The notes under the pieces: model-generated
What the model was told of the DNA's origin: nothing
Databases searched by the model: none
What the model saw: only the letters and a program-made list of their open reading frames with translations
DNA from: Candidatus Poribacteria bacterium
GTDB lineage: Bacteria; Poribacteria; WGA-4E; WGA-3G
Assembly: GCA_009839745.1 (NCBI GenBank)
Contig: VXPE01000079.1
Location: 1 to 44,761, forward strand
Reading direction: 5' to 3'
DNA length: 44,761 bases
Translations under genes and position numbers: made by a program
Part shown: one piece after another, positions 16,788-25,396 of the stretch
Numbering within the stretch: position 1 is the first letter of the stretch
Layout of the letters: every line of letters begins with the position of its first letter

Positions 16788-17759
16788 GTGGAAAATGCCT
16801 GTAGTGGGAGCGATTCACAGGTCGCAATCACACCTTATAGTCTGAACGATATAGTTGAATTTGACAGAGAGACTGCTGTCACTTTTGGGGTGTTTGATGG
16901 TATCCATCTTGGACACCAAGCCGTTATTAACACACTTCTTAAACACGCTGCGCATGATAACTTGGCGAGTGTATTGGTCGGTTTTTACCCGCATCCCCTT
17001 GCCTTCCTTGCTCCAGAACGGTGCCCACCTCTCCTGACCCCTCTCCTGAAACGCGTCGAAATACTTCAACAATTTGGCGTTGACGAAATTGTTATGCTCA
17101 GTTTTGACGCACAGATCGCCTCAATGTCTCCTGAAGCCTTTGTAGAGCGAGTGCTCTTAGAGAAATGTCGAGCGAAGCACGTCGTTGTTGGGTATGCCTG
17201 CCAATTTGGAAAAAATCGGGCAGGCAATGCAGAACGACTGGTGGAACTTAGCAACGGATATGCCTTCGATGTTTCTGTCGTGCCACCGACAGAAATCAAG
17301 GGGACTCCCGTCCATAGCACTCGGATCCGAGAAGCCCTTGCACAAGGCGATCTTCGGCAAAGCGCACAGTTATTGGGACGCCCGTATTCCTTGATCGGCA
17401 AGGTCGTCCACGGTGATGGACGTGGTAGAGAAATTGGGTTTCCCACCGCGAATATAGAGACCCAGAATCAAGTCTATCCCCCTAATGGTGTTTATGCTAT
17501 CCGGGCGAAGTTAGAGGAACGGTGGTTAGACGGCGTATTGAATATCGGAATGCGTCCTACGTTTAACGGTGTAAATATTCAGGTGGAGGGACACTTCTTC
17601 AATTTTGATGAAATCATCTACGGTAAACTCGTGGAAATATTTTTCGTGAAGAAGATTAGGAGTGAAAGGAAATTCTCAAATATAGAATTTCTGGTTCAAC
17701 AGATCCAGCGCGATATCGCAGCGGCGACAGAAATTCTCGCGTCGCCTACTTCCCTGTAG
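16788..17759 (+). CDS. ribF: Bifunctional riboflavin kinase / FAD synthetase
   Basis: Converts riboflavin to FMN and FMN to FAD. The N-terminal adenylyltransferase domain has TFGVFDGIHLGHQAVI and a later STRIREALAQGDL. The C-terminal kinase domain has GRPYSLIGKVVHGDGRGREIGFPTANI, then NGVYAIRA and LNIGMRPTF. I prefer GTG 16788 because AAGGA lies 9 nt upstream and it clears the nrnA stop (16782). The longer frame begins at TTG 16767 inside nrnA. About 323 residues from GTG, close to the family norm. Confidence 0.95.
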   Translation: MENACSGSDSQVAITPYSLNDIVEFDRETAVTFGVFDGIHLGHQAVINTLLKHAAHDNLASVLVGFYPHPLAFLAPERCPPLLTPLLKRVEILQQFGVDEIVMLSFDAQIASMSPEAFVERVLLEKCRAKHVVVGYACQFGKNRAGNAERLVELSNGYAFDVSVVPPTEIKGTPVHSTRIREALAQGDLRQSAQLLGRPYSLIGKVVHGDGRGREIGFPTANIETQNQVYPPNGVYAIRAKLEERWLDGVLNIGMRPTFNGVNIQVEGHFFNFDEIIYGKLVEIFFVKKIRSERKFSNIEFLVQQIQRDIAAATEILASPTSL

Positions 17760-17806
17760 GTAATGCCGCTTAAACTTAGGTGGCATCAAGGGATTGTGAG
17801 TTTAAT

Positions 17807-17835
17807 TTGAATTTTGCATTGATTTGTGATATTAT
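17807..17835 (+). promoter_or_regulatory. Extended -10 promoter for rpsO-pnp
   Basis: TTGAAT at 17807-17812, 17-nt spacer, TATTAT at 17830-17835, with TGA just before the -10. It lies about 200 nt upstream of rpsO, giving a long leader. Confidence 0.65.
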
Positions 17836-17841
17836 ATATGT

Positions 17842-18042
17842 ATGCAAATATAGGTAGAGAAGGGAGCGATCTCCCGAATTCGCCTTTGTATTTATTCATA
17901 TTTAATGTTTTACAAAGCACAGATGTCCCGTAGTATTACCTTTACGAGATAATTCTTCTTGGACTTAGCAAGTGTCGTAAACTTGCTATTACTAAAGTGC
18001 TATTACAAAGTTAGTTGTTCGACCAAAAGGGGGTGAACGCAA
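17842..18042 (+). promoter_or_regulatory. rpsO leader with hairpin, candidate S15 autoregulatory element
   Basis: About 200 nt of untranslated leader. A perfect 8-bp stem TAGCAAGT (17966-17973) / ACTTGCTA (17981-17988) closes a 7-nt loop, and a downstream ACTAAAGT can compete with bases on its 5' side. An exceptionally good ribosome binding site, AAAGGGGGTGA (18026-18036), lies 6 nt before TTG 18043. Ribosomal protein S15 represses its own mRNA through structurally different leaders in different phyla. Whether this is such a site is inferred. Confidence 0.45.
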
Positions 18043-18333
18043 TTGGCAATTGATGCAGCAGAGAAGAAGGAATTAATCCAACAGTACCAGACCCATCAAC
18101 AAGACACTGGTTCCCCAGAGACGCAAGTGGCAATTTTGAATGCGCGTATAAAACAGTTGACTACGCATTTTCAGACGCACCGAAAAGACTATCATTCGCG
18201 CCATGGGCTTTTCCGATTAGTTGGCAAACAGCGCCGCTTGTTACGCTATCTTTATAAGAAAGACGCAACACGCTATTACCGTTTAATTAATGAGCTCGGA
18301 ATTCGTGACACTATCGGATCGAGGAGGCGTTAG
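18043..18333 (+). CDS. rpsO: 30S ribosomal protein S15
   Basis: Binds 16S rRNA helices 20-22 during small-subunit assembly. 96 residues, slightly longer than the usual 88-89 because of a C-terminal extension (RDTIGSRRR). Family marks: YQTHQQDTGSPETQVAILN, HRKDYHSRHGLFRLVGKQR and RRLLRYLYKKD. The start is TTG 18043, fixed by the near-perfect AAAGGGGGTGA site before it and by alignment of MAIDAAEKKELI. Paired with pnp as in most bacteria. Confidence 0.97.
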   Translation: MAIDAAEKKELIQQYQTHQQDTGSPETQVAILNARIKQLTTHFQTHRKDYHSRHGLFRLVGKQRRLLRYLYKKDATRYYRLINELGIRDTIGSRRR

Positions 18334-18415
18334 ATTTTTTACCGGTACCGATTTTTTATCGTTTATACTTGGTGACACGACAAAATAAATAGGAAATACA
18401 GGAGTAGTATATAGA

Positions 18416-20761
18416 ATGAAAGTTGAAATGCAACTTGGGAGCGAAAAGTTATCAATTGAAACCGGGAAAGTTGCGAAACAGGCAGATGGTGCCGTTTGGG
18501 TGCAATACGGTGGAACAGTTGTTTTAGTCACGGTGGTAGCCGATGATGCTGAACATGACCTCGATTTCTTCCCTTTAACCGTAGATTATCGTGAAAGGGC
18601 ATACGCCACTGGAAGGATACCAACAGTTTACGGGCGACGCGAGCCGCGTCCCGGGACATCAGAACAGTTGGTCGCTCGTTTAATTGACCACTGTATTCGT
18701 CCGCTTTTTCCAAAGGACTTTAAAGCTGAGGTGCAAATTTTATGTAACGTGTTTTCATCGGATGGCATTCACCCCGCAGACGTTCCTGCCCTTATCGGAA
18801 CTTCTGCAGCATTGTCAATCTCTGATATACCCTTTAATGGACCCGTTGCTGCTGTCACCGTCGGAAAAATTGAAGACAGGTTAATCATCAATCCCACTTA
18901 CGAAGAACTGCACGCCTCAAGTATGGAATTGTTCGTCAGTGGCAAGTCGGATGCTGTTATGTCTGTTGAAGGCGGTGGACATGAAATCCCCGAAGATGAA
19001 GTCATTGACACAATTAGCACTGCCCATACGCAGATACAAGAGATCATCAAACTTCAAGAAGGGTTAGCTGCCGGCTGTAGCACCGAAAAACGCGACTATG
19101 CCGCTAAAAGTGTCGAGTCTGACCTCAGCAGCCGTGTCCGAGATCTCGCCACGTCCCGCATTCGAGAATCCATCGGCATGGCAGACAAAAAGTTACGTGA
19201 GGATTATCTCGAACAGGTGCAGGCAGAGGTGCTCTCAGAAATTCTTGAGGATACACCGGAAGAAGCCGATTCGAATGCCACAAAAGATACCATCTCTATC
19301 TTAAGTGACATCGAGAAAGAAGAGATGCGTGAGGCAATTCTCACGCAGGGGAAACGTGTTGACGGTCGCGGTGTAACCGACATTCGTCCGATTTCGGGAG
19401 AAGTGGCATTACTCCCGCACACCCACGGTTCTTCTCTGTTTAGCAGAGGACAAACACAGGCGCTCTGTGTAACAACGCTCGGTACATCGGGGGATGAAGA
19501 CGTCCAACGTGGACTTGATGGCGAAGCAAGACGCTCTTTCTTTTTGCATTATAACTTCCCGCCATTCAGTACGGGTGAAGTCAAACGCATGATGGGACCC
19601 GGACGCAGGGAAATCGGGCACGGTGCCCTCGCACAAAAAGCGTTGGAACCGGTCATCCCGAATAAAGAGGACTTTCATTATACCATTCGAGTCGTCTCCG
19701 AGATTTTGGAATCTAATGCCTCATCTTCAATGGCAACAGTCTGTGGTGCGACACTTGCACTGTTAGATGCAGGTGTCCCCCTTAAAAGAGCAGTCGCGGG
19801 GATCGGTGTCGGGCTTATTAAGGAAGGTGAACAGGAAGCCATCCTTACCGATATGCTCGGAACTGAAGATTTTCTCGGCGATATGGACTTCAAAGTCGCT
19901 GGCACCAGTGAAGGTGTCACCGCTATACAGATGGACATCAAGATTGAGGGTGTCACGCCTGAGTTGATGCGTCGGGCAATTCATCAGGCAAGAGAGGCAC
20001 GCCTTTCAGTCATCGAACAGATGAACGCTGTCATAGCCGAACCGCGTGCGGAATTGTCGCCCTACGCCCCTCGAATTTATTCCCTCCAAATTGCGCAGCA
20101 GAAGATCAAAGACCTCATCGGTCCACGTGGCAAAACTGTGCAGGGCATCCAGGAAGAAACAAGCACGACCATCAATATTGAAGATGATGGGACGGTTGAA
20201 ATTGCCGCAACGAGTGCCGAGGATGTCAGACGGGCAGAAGAGAAAATTCGGACAATCACGGCTATGCCTGAGATTGGCAAGGAATACACCGGTAAGGTCG
20301 TCCGAACAGCCCCGTTTGGCGCGTTTGTTGAAATCCTGCCCGGTAAGGATGGACTTGTTCATATTTCACAGATGGGAGACGGGTATGTCCGTCGCGCTGA
20401 GGATGTTATGCAGGTCGGTGACGAGGTTACCGTCCGTATTCTCACAATTGACGAACAGGATCGCGTAGATCTGACACTTGTCGCCGCAGGTGGTGTCCCC
20501 GTTGCGGAGCTGAATATCGGATCAGAGGAGAATCGTGAGTTCGGATCCGATTGGAATGCACCCAGAGACTCCCGCGACTCTGGACGCTCTAACTACCGCG
20601 ATAATCGGGACTCTCGAGACTCTCGGGACTCTCGGGACTACCGTGATAGGCGTTCTAATGACAATCGTGAACGACGCGGGAACCGCTATGACCAACGAGA
20701 TAACCCTCGCGACTTCCGGAATCAACGCTCACCGCGCATTCCCAAAGGGCGTTCTCGATAG
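18416..20761 (+). CDS. pnp: Polyribonucleotide nucleotidyltransferase (PNPase)
   Basis: A 3'-5' phosphorolytic exoribonuclease. 781 residues. Two RNase PH domains: the first has LDFFPLTVDYRERAYATGRIPTVYGRREPRP; the second has ILTQGKRVDGRGVTDIRPISG, the active-site region GPGRREIGHGALAQKAL and SNASSSMATVCGATLALLDAG. The KH domain (KIKDLIGPRGKTVQGIQEE) and S1 domain (YTGKVVRTAPFGAFVEILPG) follow. The last 65 residues are an Arg/Asp/Ser/Asn-rich tail built partly from tandem RDS units (DNA repeat 20606-20641). Such RGG/RD-like tails usually aid RNA or degradosome contacts. The start ATG 18416 follows AGGAG about 10 nt upstream. Confidence 0.96.
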   Translation: MKVEMQLGSEKLSIETGKVAKQADGAVWVQYGGTVVLVTVVADDAEHDLDFFPLTVDYRERAYATGRIPTVYGRREPRPGTSEQLVARLIDHCIRPLFPKDFKAEVQILCNVFSSDGIHPADVPALIGTSAALSISDIPFNGPVAAVTVGKIEDRLIINPTYEELHASSMELFVSGKSDAVMSVEGGGHEIPEDEVIDTISTAHTQIQEIIKLQEGLAAGCSTEKRDYAAKSVESDLSSRVRDLATSRIRESIGMADKKLREDYLEQVQAEVLSEILEDTPEEADSNATKDTISILSDIEKEEMREAILTQGKRVDGRGVTDIRPISGEVALLPHTHGSSLFSRGQTQALCVTTLGTSGDEDVQRGLDGEARRSFFLHYNFPPFSTGEVKRMMGPGRREIGHGALAQKALEPVIPNKEDFHYTIRVVSEILESNASSSMATVCGATLALLDAGVPLKRAVAGIGVGLIKEGEQEAILTDMLGTEDFLGDMDFKVAGTSEGVTAIQMDIKIEGVTPELMRRAIHQAREARLSVIEQMNAVIAEPRAELSPYAPRIYSLQIAQQKIKDLIGPRGKTVQGIQEETSTTINIEDDGTVEIAATSAEDVRRAEEKIRTITAMPEIGKEYTGKVVRTAPFGAFVEILPGKDGLVHISQMGDGYVRRAEDVMQVGDEVTVRILTIDEQDRVDLTLVAAGGVPVAELNIGSEENREFGSDWNAPRDSRDSGRSNYRDNRDSRDSRDSRDYRDRRSNDNRERRGNRYDQRDNPRDFRNQRSPRIPKGRSR
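20606..20641 (+). repeat. Tandem 9-bp repeat in the pnp tail
   Basis: Four adjacent copies of CGGGACTCT-type units (20606, 20615, 20624, 20633; one or two mismatches), each encoding Arg-Asp-Ser or Arg-Asp-Tyr. Copy-number change would lengthen or shorten the tail in frame. Confidence 0.8.
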
Positions 20762-20801
20762 TTCGGGACACGTCGTAAAAACCATTCCATAGAACACGAA
20801 G

Positions 20802-20834
20802 TAGGGTGAAGGGCACTTCCTTTACCCTATTTCT
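20802..20834 (+). terminator. Intrinsic terminator after pnp
   Basis: An 11-bp stem (20802-20812 with 20819-20829, one G:U) around a 6-nt loop, followed by TTTCT. Flanking CATAGAA / TTCTATG (20788-20794 / 20832-20838) could extend or compete with it. The U tract is short. Confidence 0.6.
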
Positions 20835-20912
20835 ATGTTCAACCTCCAATATCCCGATTTTCAATATTGAACTTGCAGTCAAAGCGAATTATAGTGGATC
20901 CGAAAAATAAAT

Positions 20913-20969
20913 GGACACTTTCCGCCCCCGGTAGGTTCGGTTTCCTAACCGAACCGGCACAGGATGTCC
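20913..20969. repeat. Nested palindrome, copy 1 of a two-copy family
   Basis: Inner stem GGTTCGGTT (20934-20942) / AACCGAACC (20947-20955) with loop TCCT; outer arms GGACA (20913-20917) / TGTCC (20965-20969). It resembles the element at 32394-32468: same loop, same CCCGGTAG lead-in, compensated base change in the stem, and different outer arms that still pair. It lies in the 358-nt gap between pnp and the next gene, which otherwise holds the pnp terminator and the promoter at 20999-21027. Confidence 0.7.
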
Positions 20970-20998
20970 TATTAATTCTAAACTTTACTATAAATATT

Positions 20999-21027
20999 TT
21001 GCACGTTCCCTGTGTTTGTGCTATAAT
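20999..21027 (+). promoter_or_regulatory. Extended -10 promoter for the 21120 gene
   Basis: Perfect TATAAT at 21022-21027 preceded by TGC (extended -10). The -35 (TTGCAC, 20999-21004) is weak, with a 17-nt spacer. Confidence 0.6.
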
Positions 21028-21119
21028 ATGAATATCATAAAGTAATCCGGTCTTTGACCCGGACGATACAGCCGCCCGTATGGACACAGTAAAATACGCA
21101 ACCGAATGAGGGCAATCCG

Positions 21120-21380
21120 ATGAAATCACGACGGAACCTAACGAAACACGCCTTTGATAAAGGCGATTTGCTCGATCAGAGATGGCTCACCTATTTTTTA
21201 GCCATTGTTCTCATACTCCTTGTTCTCGTCTTTGTTGTGCTATTGTCACCTACCTATAAACGATACGTTGTTGATACCGTTAAATCTGTGTTTTATGGTG
21301 GAAAACAGACAGCACCACGACCGAAAGCGGCTCCAGTCAATTTTCAGCGACCTGCACTAATGGATCGTTTAATATTTTAA
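21120..21380 (+). CDS. Small single-pass membrane protein, unknown function
   Basis: 86 residues. A basic N-terminus (MKSRRNLTKHAFDKGD), one strong hydrophobic helix (about 24-44, WLTYFLAIVLILLVLVFVVLL), then a basic, proline-containing C-terminal tail ending PALMDRLIF. No family recognised. GAGGGC lies before ATG 21120, and a promoter lies about 90 nt upstream, which supports a real gene. It heads the stretch leading into the LptE-like lipoprotein. The topology is probably N-in with the tail in the periplasm, or the reverse; the positive-inside rule is ambiguous. Confidence 0.65.
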   Translation: MKSRRNLTKHAFDKGDLLDQRWLTYFLAIVLILLVLVFVVLLSPTYKRYVVDTVKSVFYGGKQTAPRPKAAPVNFQRPALMDRLIF

Positions 21381-21466
21381 ACCGAACAGGCAAAACTTCG
21401 GGAGCCCCAAACTCACTTTAGGATACCCGTCGGGTCCCATTTTCCAACAAAATTCGGGAGAGAAAA

Positions 21467-21985
21467 ATGTTTAAAAGGCTGTTCACCTTGGTAAGTTTAC
21501 CAATTGGGCTAATTTTGATCTCTGGATGCGGTTATGTTTCCAAATCAGAGTATTTAGAACACATCTCTACCATTCGTATCACACCTATTGAAATCCTGGA
21601 TGCAGATTTTGCTTATGATAACGCCTCCCAGCGTCCCAACGATGAAGTCATCCATGAGAAGCTAACCCAACGCTTCAACCGTAAATGGCGAGACGGAAAC
21701 GATGCCGAATTTACGATGACAATACAGGATTACAACGTAAAAGAGCACGGATTCGGACCGAATGGTGAAGTCGAACTCGTGCGAATGACGCTCCAGATAG
21801 AATACCAATTTATAGATAGGGTCCGCAACCAAATTATTGAGGAAAGTGATAACTACCTACAGGTTCATGACTTCTATATCGTCCCCAATCGGGCTGAACC
21901 GATGGAAACGGGTGAGGAAGCCAGAAGGCTTATTGTAGAAGAATTGATAGAGGACCTCTATAACCAGCTTGCTGAACAGTGGTAG
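21467..21985 (+). CDS. LptE-like outer-membrane lipoprotein
   Basis: 172 residues. A signal peptide ends in a lipobox LISGC with the lipidated Cys followed by GY, as in LptE (GCGYH-like). The mature part has the LptE-type course: an early strand with ISTIRITPIEI, a helix with EVIHEKLTQRFNRKW, then TMTIQDYNVKEHGFGPNG, MTLQIEYQFIDRVRNQII, and a C-terminal helix EEARRLIVEELIEDLYNQL. LptE plugs the LptD barrel that exports lipopolysaccharide. GGGAG lies before ATG 21467. Assignment rests on architecture, so other small DUF lipoproteins remain possible. The following gene starts at or near its end. Confidence 0.7.
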   Translation: MFKRLFTLVSLPIGLILISGCGYVSKSEYLEHISTIRITPIEILDADFAYDNASQRPNDEVIHEKLTQRFNRKWRDGNDAEFTMTIQDYNVKEHGFGPNGEVELVRMTLQIEYQFIDRVRNQIIEESDNYLQVHDFYIVPNRAEPMETGEEARRLIVEELIEDLYNQLAEQW

Positions 21986-22014
21986 TAGAACACAGTGTGG
22001 GAGCCCGCGCTCGA

Positions 22015-23031
22015 ATGAAATGTAAGACAAGATGTTCTTTTCAACTCAGTATGATCCTGTTTTGCGGTTTGCTGCTGATTTCGTGCGGTGAAGAACACGG
22101 AAATTGGACGGCTGTTCAACAGGAGGATGCATATATTTACGGGGTCTGGCACAGCAATACACTGAAGAGAGTAGAATTGGTGATGCAGGAGGTCTACGAG
22201 AACATTACAAGCATGTCGCCGGAATTGGCAACGGCGCAGGACATCGGACACACAAATATTTCGCCTGAACTTCTCTTACCGGACGATGGCGAAATATTGG
22301 ATTGGGTCCAGTCGCGTTCACCGTCGACCTACGAGGGTAAGACCCTCTATCGGGACAGAGCTGAGGCACCAGATCTGTTCTACGCTTACGGTTTTCAGCG
22401 GCAGTCGGAGGTGGAATACCAGACCCCTCGATTCGGTTCAAAGCCTTTGATTTTGCTCGAGATTTTCGATATGGGCACCCCCGAAAATGCATTTGGGATT
22501 TATAACTTTCACATCTATCCACAAGTCAAATTTGAATGGGTGGGCAGCAAAGCGATCCTTTCGGGCGGGTATCTCCGATTTTCAAAAGGGAAATATTTTA
22601 TTCAGATTGAAGGCTACGAATTCGCAACCGGTATTCGTGAAGCAATGGTGCTGCTCGCAAAAAATATCGCCGCACAGATCAAAGAACCTGCTTCAGAATC
22701 ACCGATGCTGACTTTACTGCCAAGCAATAAGATGAGTGGAAGTGTCAAGTTATTCCGATCGAATTGGGCATTGCGTCAGATTTACAACACGTTGCCCGTC
22801 AATGTCCCAGAATTGAGCGATACAGCAATCGGCGTATCTGCTCGCTATCGGGATAACCCAGATTTAAAAAATTGGATGGAGGCACAGATCGTTTTTATCA
22901 TTCGTTTTCCCGATGCTGCTGCGGCGGAATCCGCCTACACCGTTTACCGAGATTCCGTGATGGAGGCGGCTTTGCCCCTTGAAGTTGGTACAACTGGACC
23001 GATCCTTGTGAACGAACCTTTGACCCCATAA
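22015..23031 (+). CDS. DUF6599-like lipoprotein
   Basis: About 338 residues from ATG 22015, chosen because GGGAG lies upstream and the protein then opens with a signal sequence and lipobox (LLLISC, then GEE). The frame extends back to GTG 21979 inside the previous gene. Matches the DUF6599 pattern: TLYRDRAEAPDLFYAYGF (the NGGAELY...YGF region), LILLEIFDMGTPENAFGIY, ILSGGYLRFSKGKYFIQIEGY, and a second repeat with RSALP-like motifs degraded. Function unknown for the family; exported and probably membrane-tethered. A C-terminal FPDAAAAESAYTVYRDSV segment repeats the family strand pattern. Confidence 0.75.
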   Translation: MKCKTRCSFQLSMILFCGLLLISCGEEHGNWTAVQQEDAYIYGVWHSNTLKRVELVMQEVYENITSMSPELATAQDIGHTNISPELLLPDDGEILDWVQSRSPSTYEGKTLYRDRAEAPDLFYAYGFQRQSEVEYQTPRFGSKPLILLEIFDMGTPENAFGIYNFHIYPQVKFEWVGSKAILSGGYLRFSKGKYFIQIEGYEFATGIREAMVLLAKNIAAQIKEPASESPMLTLLPSNKMSGSVKLFRSNWALRQIYNTLPVNVPELSDTAIGVSARYRDNPDLKNWMEAQIVFIIRFPDAAAAESAYTVYRDSVMEAALPLEVGTTGPILVNEPLTP

Positions 23032-23056
23032 AGGAAATTAATAATAGGAGCCCGTC

Positions 23057-23809
23057 ATGCGCGGAGATTTTGAAGCCTATCTCAACGATTCATTCCGTGA
23101 TGAAAATGGAAACCTTGATTTAGCACCCTTGTTGGCATTAGAGGATGAAGCCGACATGGATGTTGCGGTTATTATGCCGAATACCCAACCCCTTCCCCAA
23201 AATAGTGAGCTTGCCGATGCAATTCGCGGTAATTCGCGTGCCTTGGGGTGTGCTCTCGTGCATCCAACGGAACCAGAACCCGTTGCGCAGGTTCGGTTGG
23301 CAGCCGAGGCGTGGGGCATGCGCGGCATCAAACTGATGCCTGCTGTTCACAACTACAACGTGGATGATGAAATCGTGCGTCCGGTCGTTGAAGCTGCCCG
23401 TGATTACGGACTTATTGTTTCAATTCATTCTGGACCCAACAATTGCCACCCGAATCGGATCGGCACTGTGGCAAGTTGGGTACCAGAAACCCCGGTTATC
23501 ATGGATCACATGGGATTTCCAGACGATTTAGAGTCGGCTATCACCGTGGCAAAAGCGAATAAAAATATCTCGTTGGGGACGACTATCTTACGCTTCCATC
23601 GGCGGTGGGGAACGGATCCAGATACCGTTGTGCCAACGGAAGTAAAAACCGCCGTTGACGCGCTTGGACCTGAGCAGATAGTCTTCGGTTCTAATTTACC
23701 TGAGTACCGTCCCATTCAGGTTATCAACGCCCTGAAGCGTTTGGAACTCGGCGATGATGCCGAAGCACAGATTTTCGGTGGAAATCTCGCTGGTATCTAT
23801 GGACTTTAA
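23057..23809 (+). CDS. Amidohydrolase-like TIM-barrel protein lacking the first metal motif
   Basis: 250 residues resembling the amidohydrolase-2 family. Visible parts: MDVAVIMPNTQPLPQNSELA, MRGIKLMPAVHNYNVDD, then VSIHSGP (second-strand His), PVIMDHMGFPDD (third His/Asp) and IVFGSNLPEYRPIQ near the C-terminus. The usual N-terminal DxHxH motif is missing: the protein begins MRGDFEAYLNDSF, and an in-frame TAG lies 12 nt upstream of ATG 23057, so the start cannot extend. The terminal Asp that usually follows FGS is Asn (SNLP). It may be a non-catalytic or altered-metal relative. A ribosome site AGGAG precedes the start. It ends 3 nt before gcvT, so it is co-transcribed with the glycine cleavage genes. 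Confidence 0.75.
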   Translation: MRGDFEAYLNDSFRDENGNLDLAPLLALEDEADMDVAVIMPNTQPLPQNSELADAIRGNSRALGCALVHPTEPEPVAQVRLAAEAWGMRGIKLMPAVHNYNVDDEIVRPVVEAARDYGLIVSIHSGPNNCHPNRIGTVASWVPETPVIMDHMGFPDDLESAITVAKANKNISLGTTILRFHRRWGTDPDTVVPTEVKTAVDALGPEQIVFGSNLPEYRPIQVINALKRLELGDDAEAQIFGGNLAGIYGL

Positions 23810-23812
23810 AAG

Positions 23813-24901
23813 ATGAAGAGAACGCCCCTTTATGAGGTTCACAAAAACCTCAATGCGAAATTCACTGAATTCGGCGGTTGGGAGATGCCCCTTCAGTATA
23901 GCAGCATCGTTACGGAACATTTGGCTGTCCGGAGTATTGTCGGTTTGTTTGATTTGTCCCACATGGGAGAGATTGAAGTTTCTGGACAGGGGGCAAACGA
24001 ATTGGTGCAGAAACTCAGCACAAACGATGCAAGTCGTTTAAGCGATGGGCGTGTGTTGTATACGCTATTCTGCAATGAAACAGGCGGAATTGTTGACGAC
24101 TTACTCATTTACCGACAGGCTGATAACCACTATATGCTGGTGGTCAACGCTGCCAATATTGAAAAAGACCTGGCGTGGGTGGAGACCTGTAACGACACAG
24201 GCGCAGAAGTCAAAGACATATCCCAGGATACCGCGCTCATCGCACTACAAGGTCCAAAATCAATAGATATTCTGAACCTGTTTGTCCCTGAACGGGATGT
24301 TTCTCAAATTTCGTTTTTTCGGTTCGTGGTAGGTAAAGTTGCGCGGATCCCTACTATAATTTCACGAACAGGGTATACCGGTGAAACCGGTTTTGAGTTA
24401 TATGTTAACGCAAGCACGGCAGAAGACTTATGGAAAGTGCTCTATCCCGCTGTAATTGCAGCAGAAGGGCATCCCATAGGACTCGGCGCACGCGATACGT
24501 TACGCCTTGAAGCCGGACTCCGTCTCTACGGCATGGATATGAACGACGATACGAACCCGTTCGAGGTTGGGTTGGGTCGATTCGTCAAACTTAAGAATCG
24601 ACAATTTATCGGCAAAAGGGCACTCCTATCAGAAAAAAAGAAGGGCATCACGAAACAGATGATCGGATTTCAGATGCTTGACCGCGCCGTAGCACGCCCG
24701 GGTTATGCCATCTATCAGCAGGGCAAACACATAGGCGACGTGACCAGTGGTGCCCCGTCACCAACTCTCAAATGTAGTATCGGGTTCGCTTCTATTGAAT
24801 CACAAGCGGTACCTGAAACTGAAAACATTGATATAGAAATTCGTGGTAAGATGCACCCCGCAAAAATTGTGAAGGTGCCTTTTCTTTCAACAGGAACGTG
24901 A
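23813..24901 (+). CDS. gcvT: Aminomethyltransferase, glycine cleavage T protein
   Basis: Transfers the aminomethyl carbon from H protein to tetrahydrofolate, releasing ammonia. 362 residues, normal length. Marks: FGGWEMPLQYSS near the N-terminus, VGLFDLSHMGEIEVSG, then RTGYTGETGFELYV, LGARDTLRLEAGLRLYGMDMN and the C-terminal VTSGAPSPTLKCSIGFA. Start ATG 23813 just after the preceding stop. First of gcvT-gcvH-gcvP. No glycine-riboswitch-like element precedes it, because the gap is only 3 nt. Confidence 0.96.
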   Translation: MKRTPLYEVHKNLNAKFTEFGGWEMPLQYSSIVTEHLAVRSIVGLFDLSHMGEIEVSGQGANELVQKLSTNDASRLSDGRVLYTLFCNETGGIVDDLLIYRQADNHYMLVVNAANIEKDLAWVETCNDTGAEVKDISQDTALIALQGPKSIDILNLFVPERDVSQISFFRFVVGKVARIPTIISRTGYTGETGFELYVNASTAEDLWKVLYPAVIAAEGHPIGLGARDTLRLEAGLRLYGMDMNDDTNPFEVGLGRFVKLKNRQFIGKRALLSEKKKGITKQMIGFQMLDRAVARPGYAIYQQGKHIGDVTSGAPSPTLKCSIGFASIESQAVPETENIDIEIRGKMHPAKIVKVPFLSTGT

Positions 24902-24962
24902 TTTTTTTCACATAGATATAATATACGTAGACTGCCCAGTCTCGGTATTGATTCAACTGAAA

Positions 24963-24987
24963 ACCAGCACGGACATCGTCTGTGCTG
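24963..24987 (+). promoter_or_regulatory. gcvT-gcvH intercistronic hairpin
   Basis: CAGCACGGA / TCTGTGCTG pair (one G:U) around a CATCG loop. There is no T tract, so it is more likely an mRNA-stability or processing hairpin than a terminator. Confidence 0.45.
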
Positions 24988-25009
24988 ACCAGATTAAATA
25001 ATTAAAAAG

Positions 25010-25396
25010 ATGATTCCACAAAATTTAAAATACATGGAAAGCCATGAATGGGCAAAACAAGAAGGCGACATTGTTACCATCGGTATCAGCGATTACGCTC
25101 AATCCGAAATACAGGATATCGTCTACGTTGAATTGCCTGAAGTTGGCACTGAGCTCACACAGAAAACAGAGTTCGGCGTGATAGAATCTGTCAAAGCCGC
25201 ATTTGACCTCTATGCCCCTGTCAGCGGGGAGGTTATTGAGGTGAACGAATCCCTCCTTGATGCCCCAGAACAGGTTAATGAAGCCCCTTACGATGAGGGA
25301 TGGTTTCTCAAAATTAGGATGACTGACGACAGCGAACTTGACGCGCTTCTTGATGCCGAGAGTTATCAGGCACATATTGAGGCGGAACATGGATAA
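25010..25396 (+). CDS. gcvH: Glycine cleavage H protein
   Basis: Lipoylated carrier of the glycine cleavage complex. 128 residues. [16 protein letters not shown] opens the family, and the lipoyl lysine is K62 in [15 protein letters not shown], followed by the VSGEVIEVN strand. The C-terminus is slightly extended ([19 protein letters not shown]). It overlaps the start of gcvP by 8 nt, implying coupled translation. Confidence 0.96.
   Translation: MIPQNLKYMESHEWAKQEGDIVTIGISDYAQSEIQDIVYVELPEVGTELTQKTEFGVIESVKAAFDLYAPVSGEVIEVNESLLDAPEQVNEAPYDEGWFLKIRMTDDSELDALLDAESYQAHIEAEHG

Noticed and set aside
24963-24987. Terminator between gcvT and gcvH
   Set aside because: The hairpin has no T tract, and the operon logic requires read-through.
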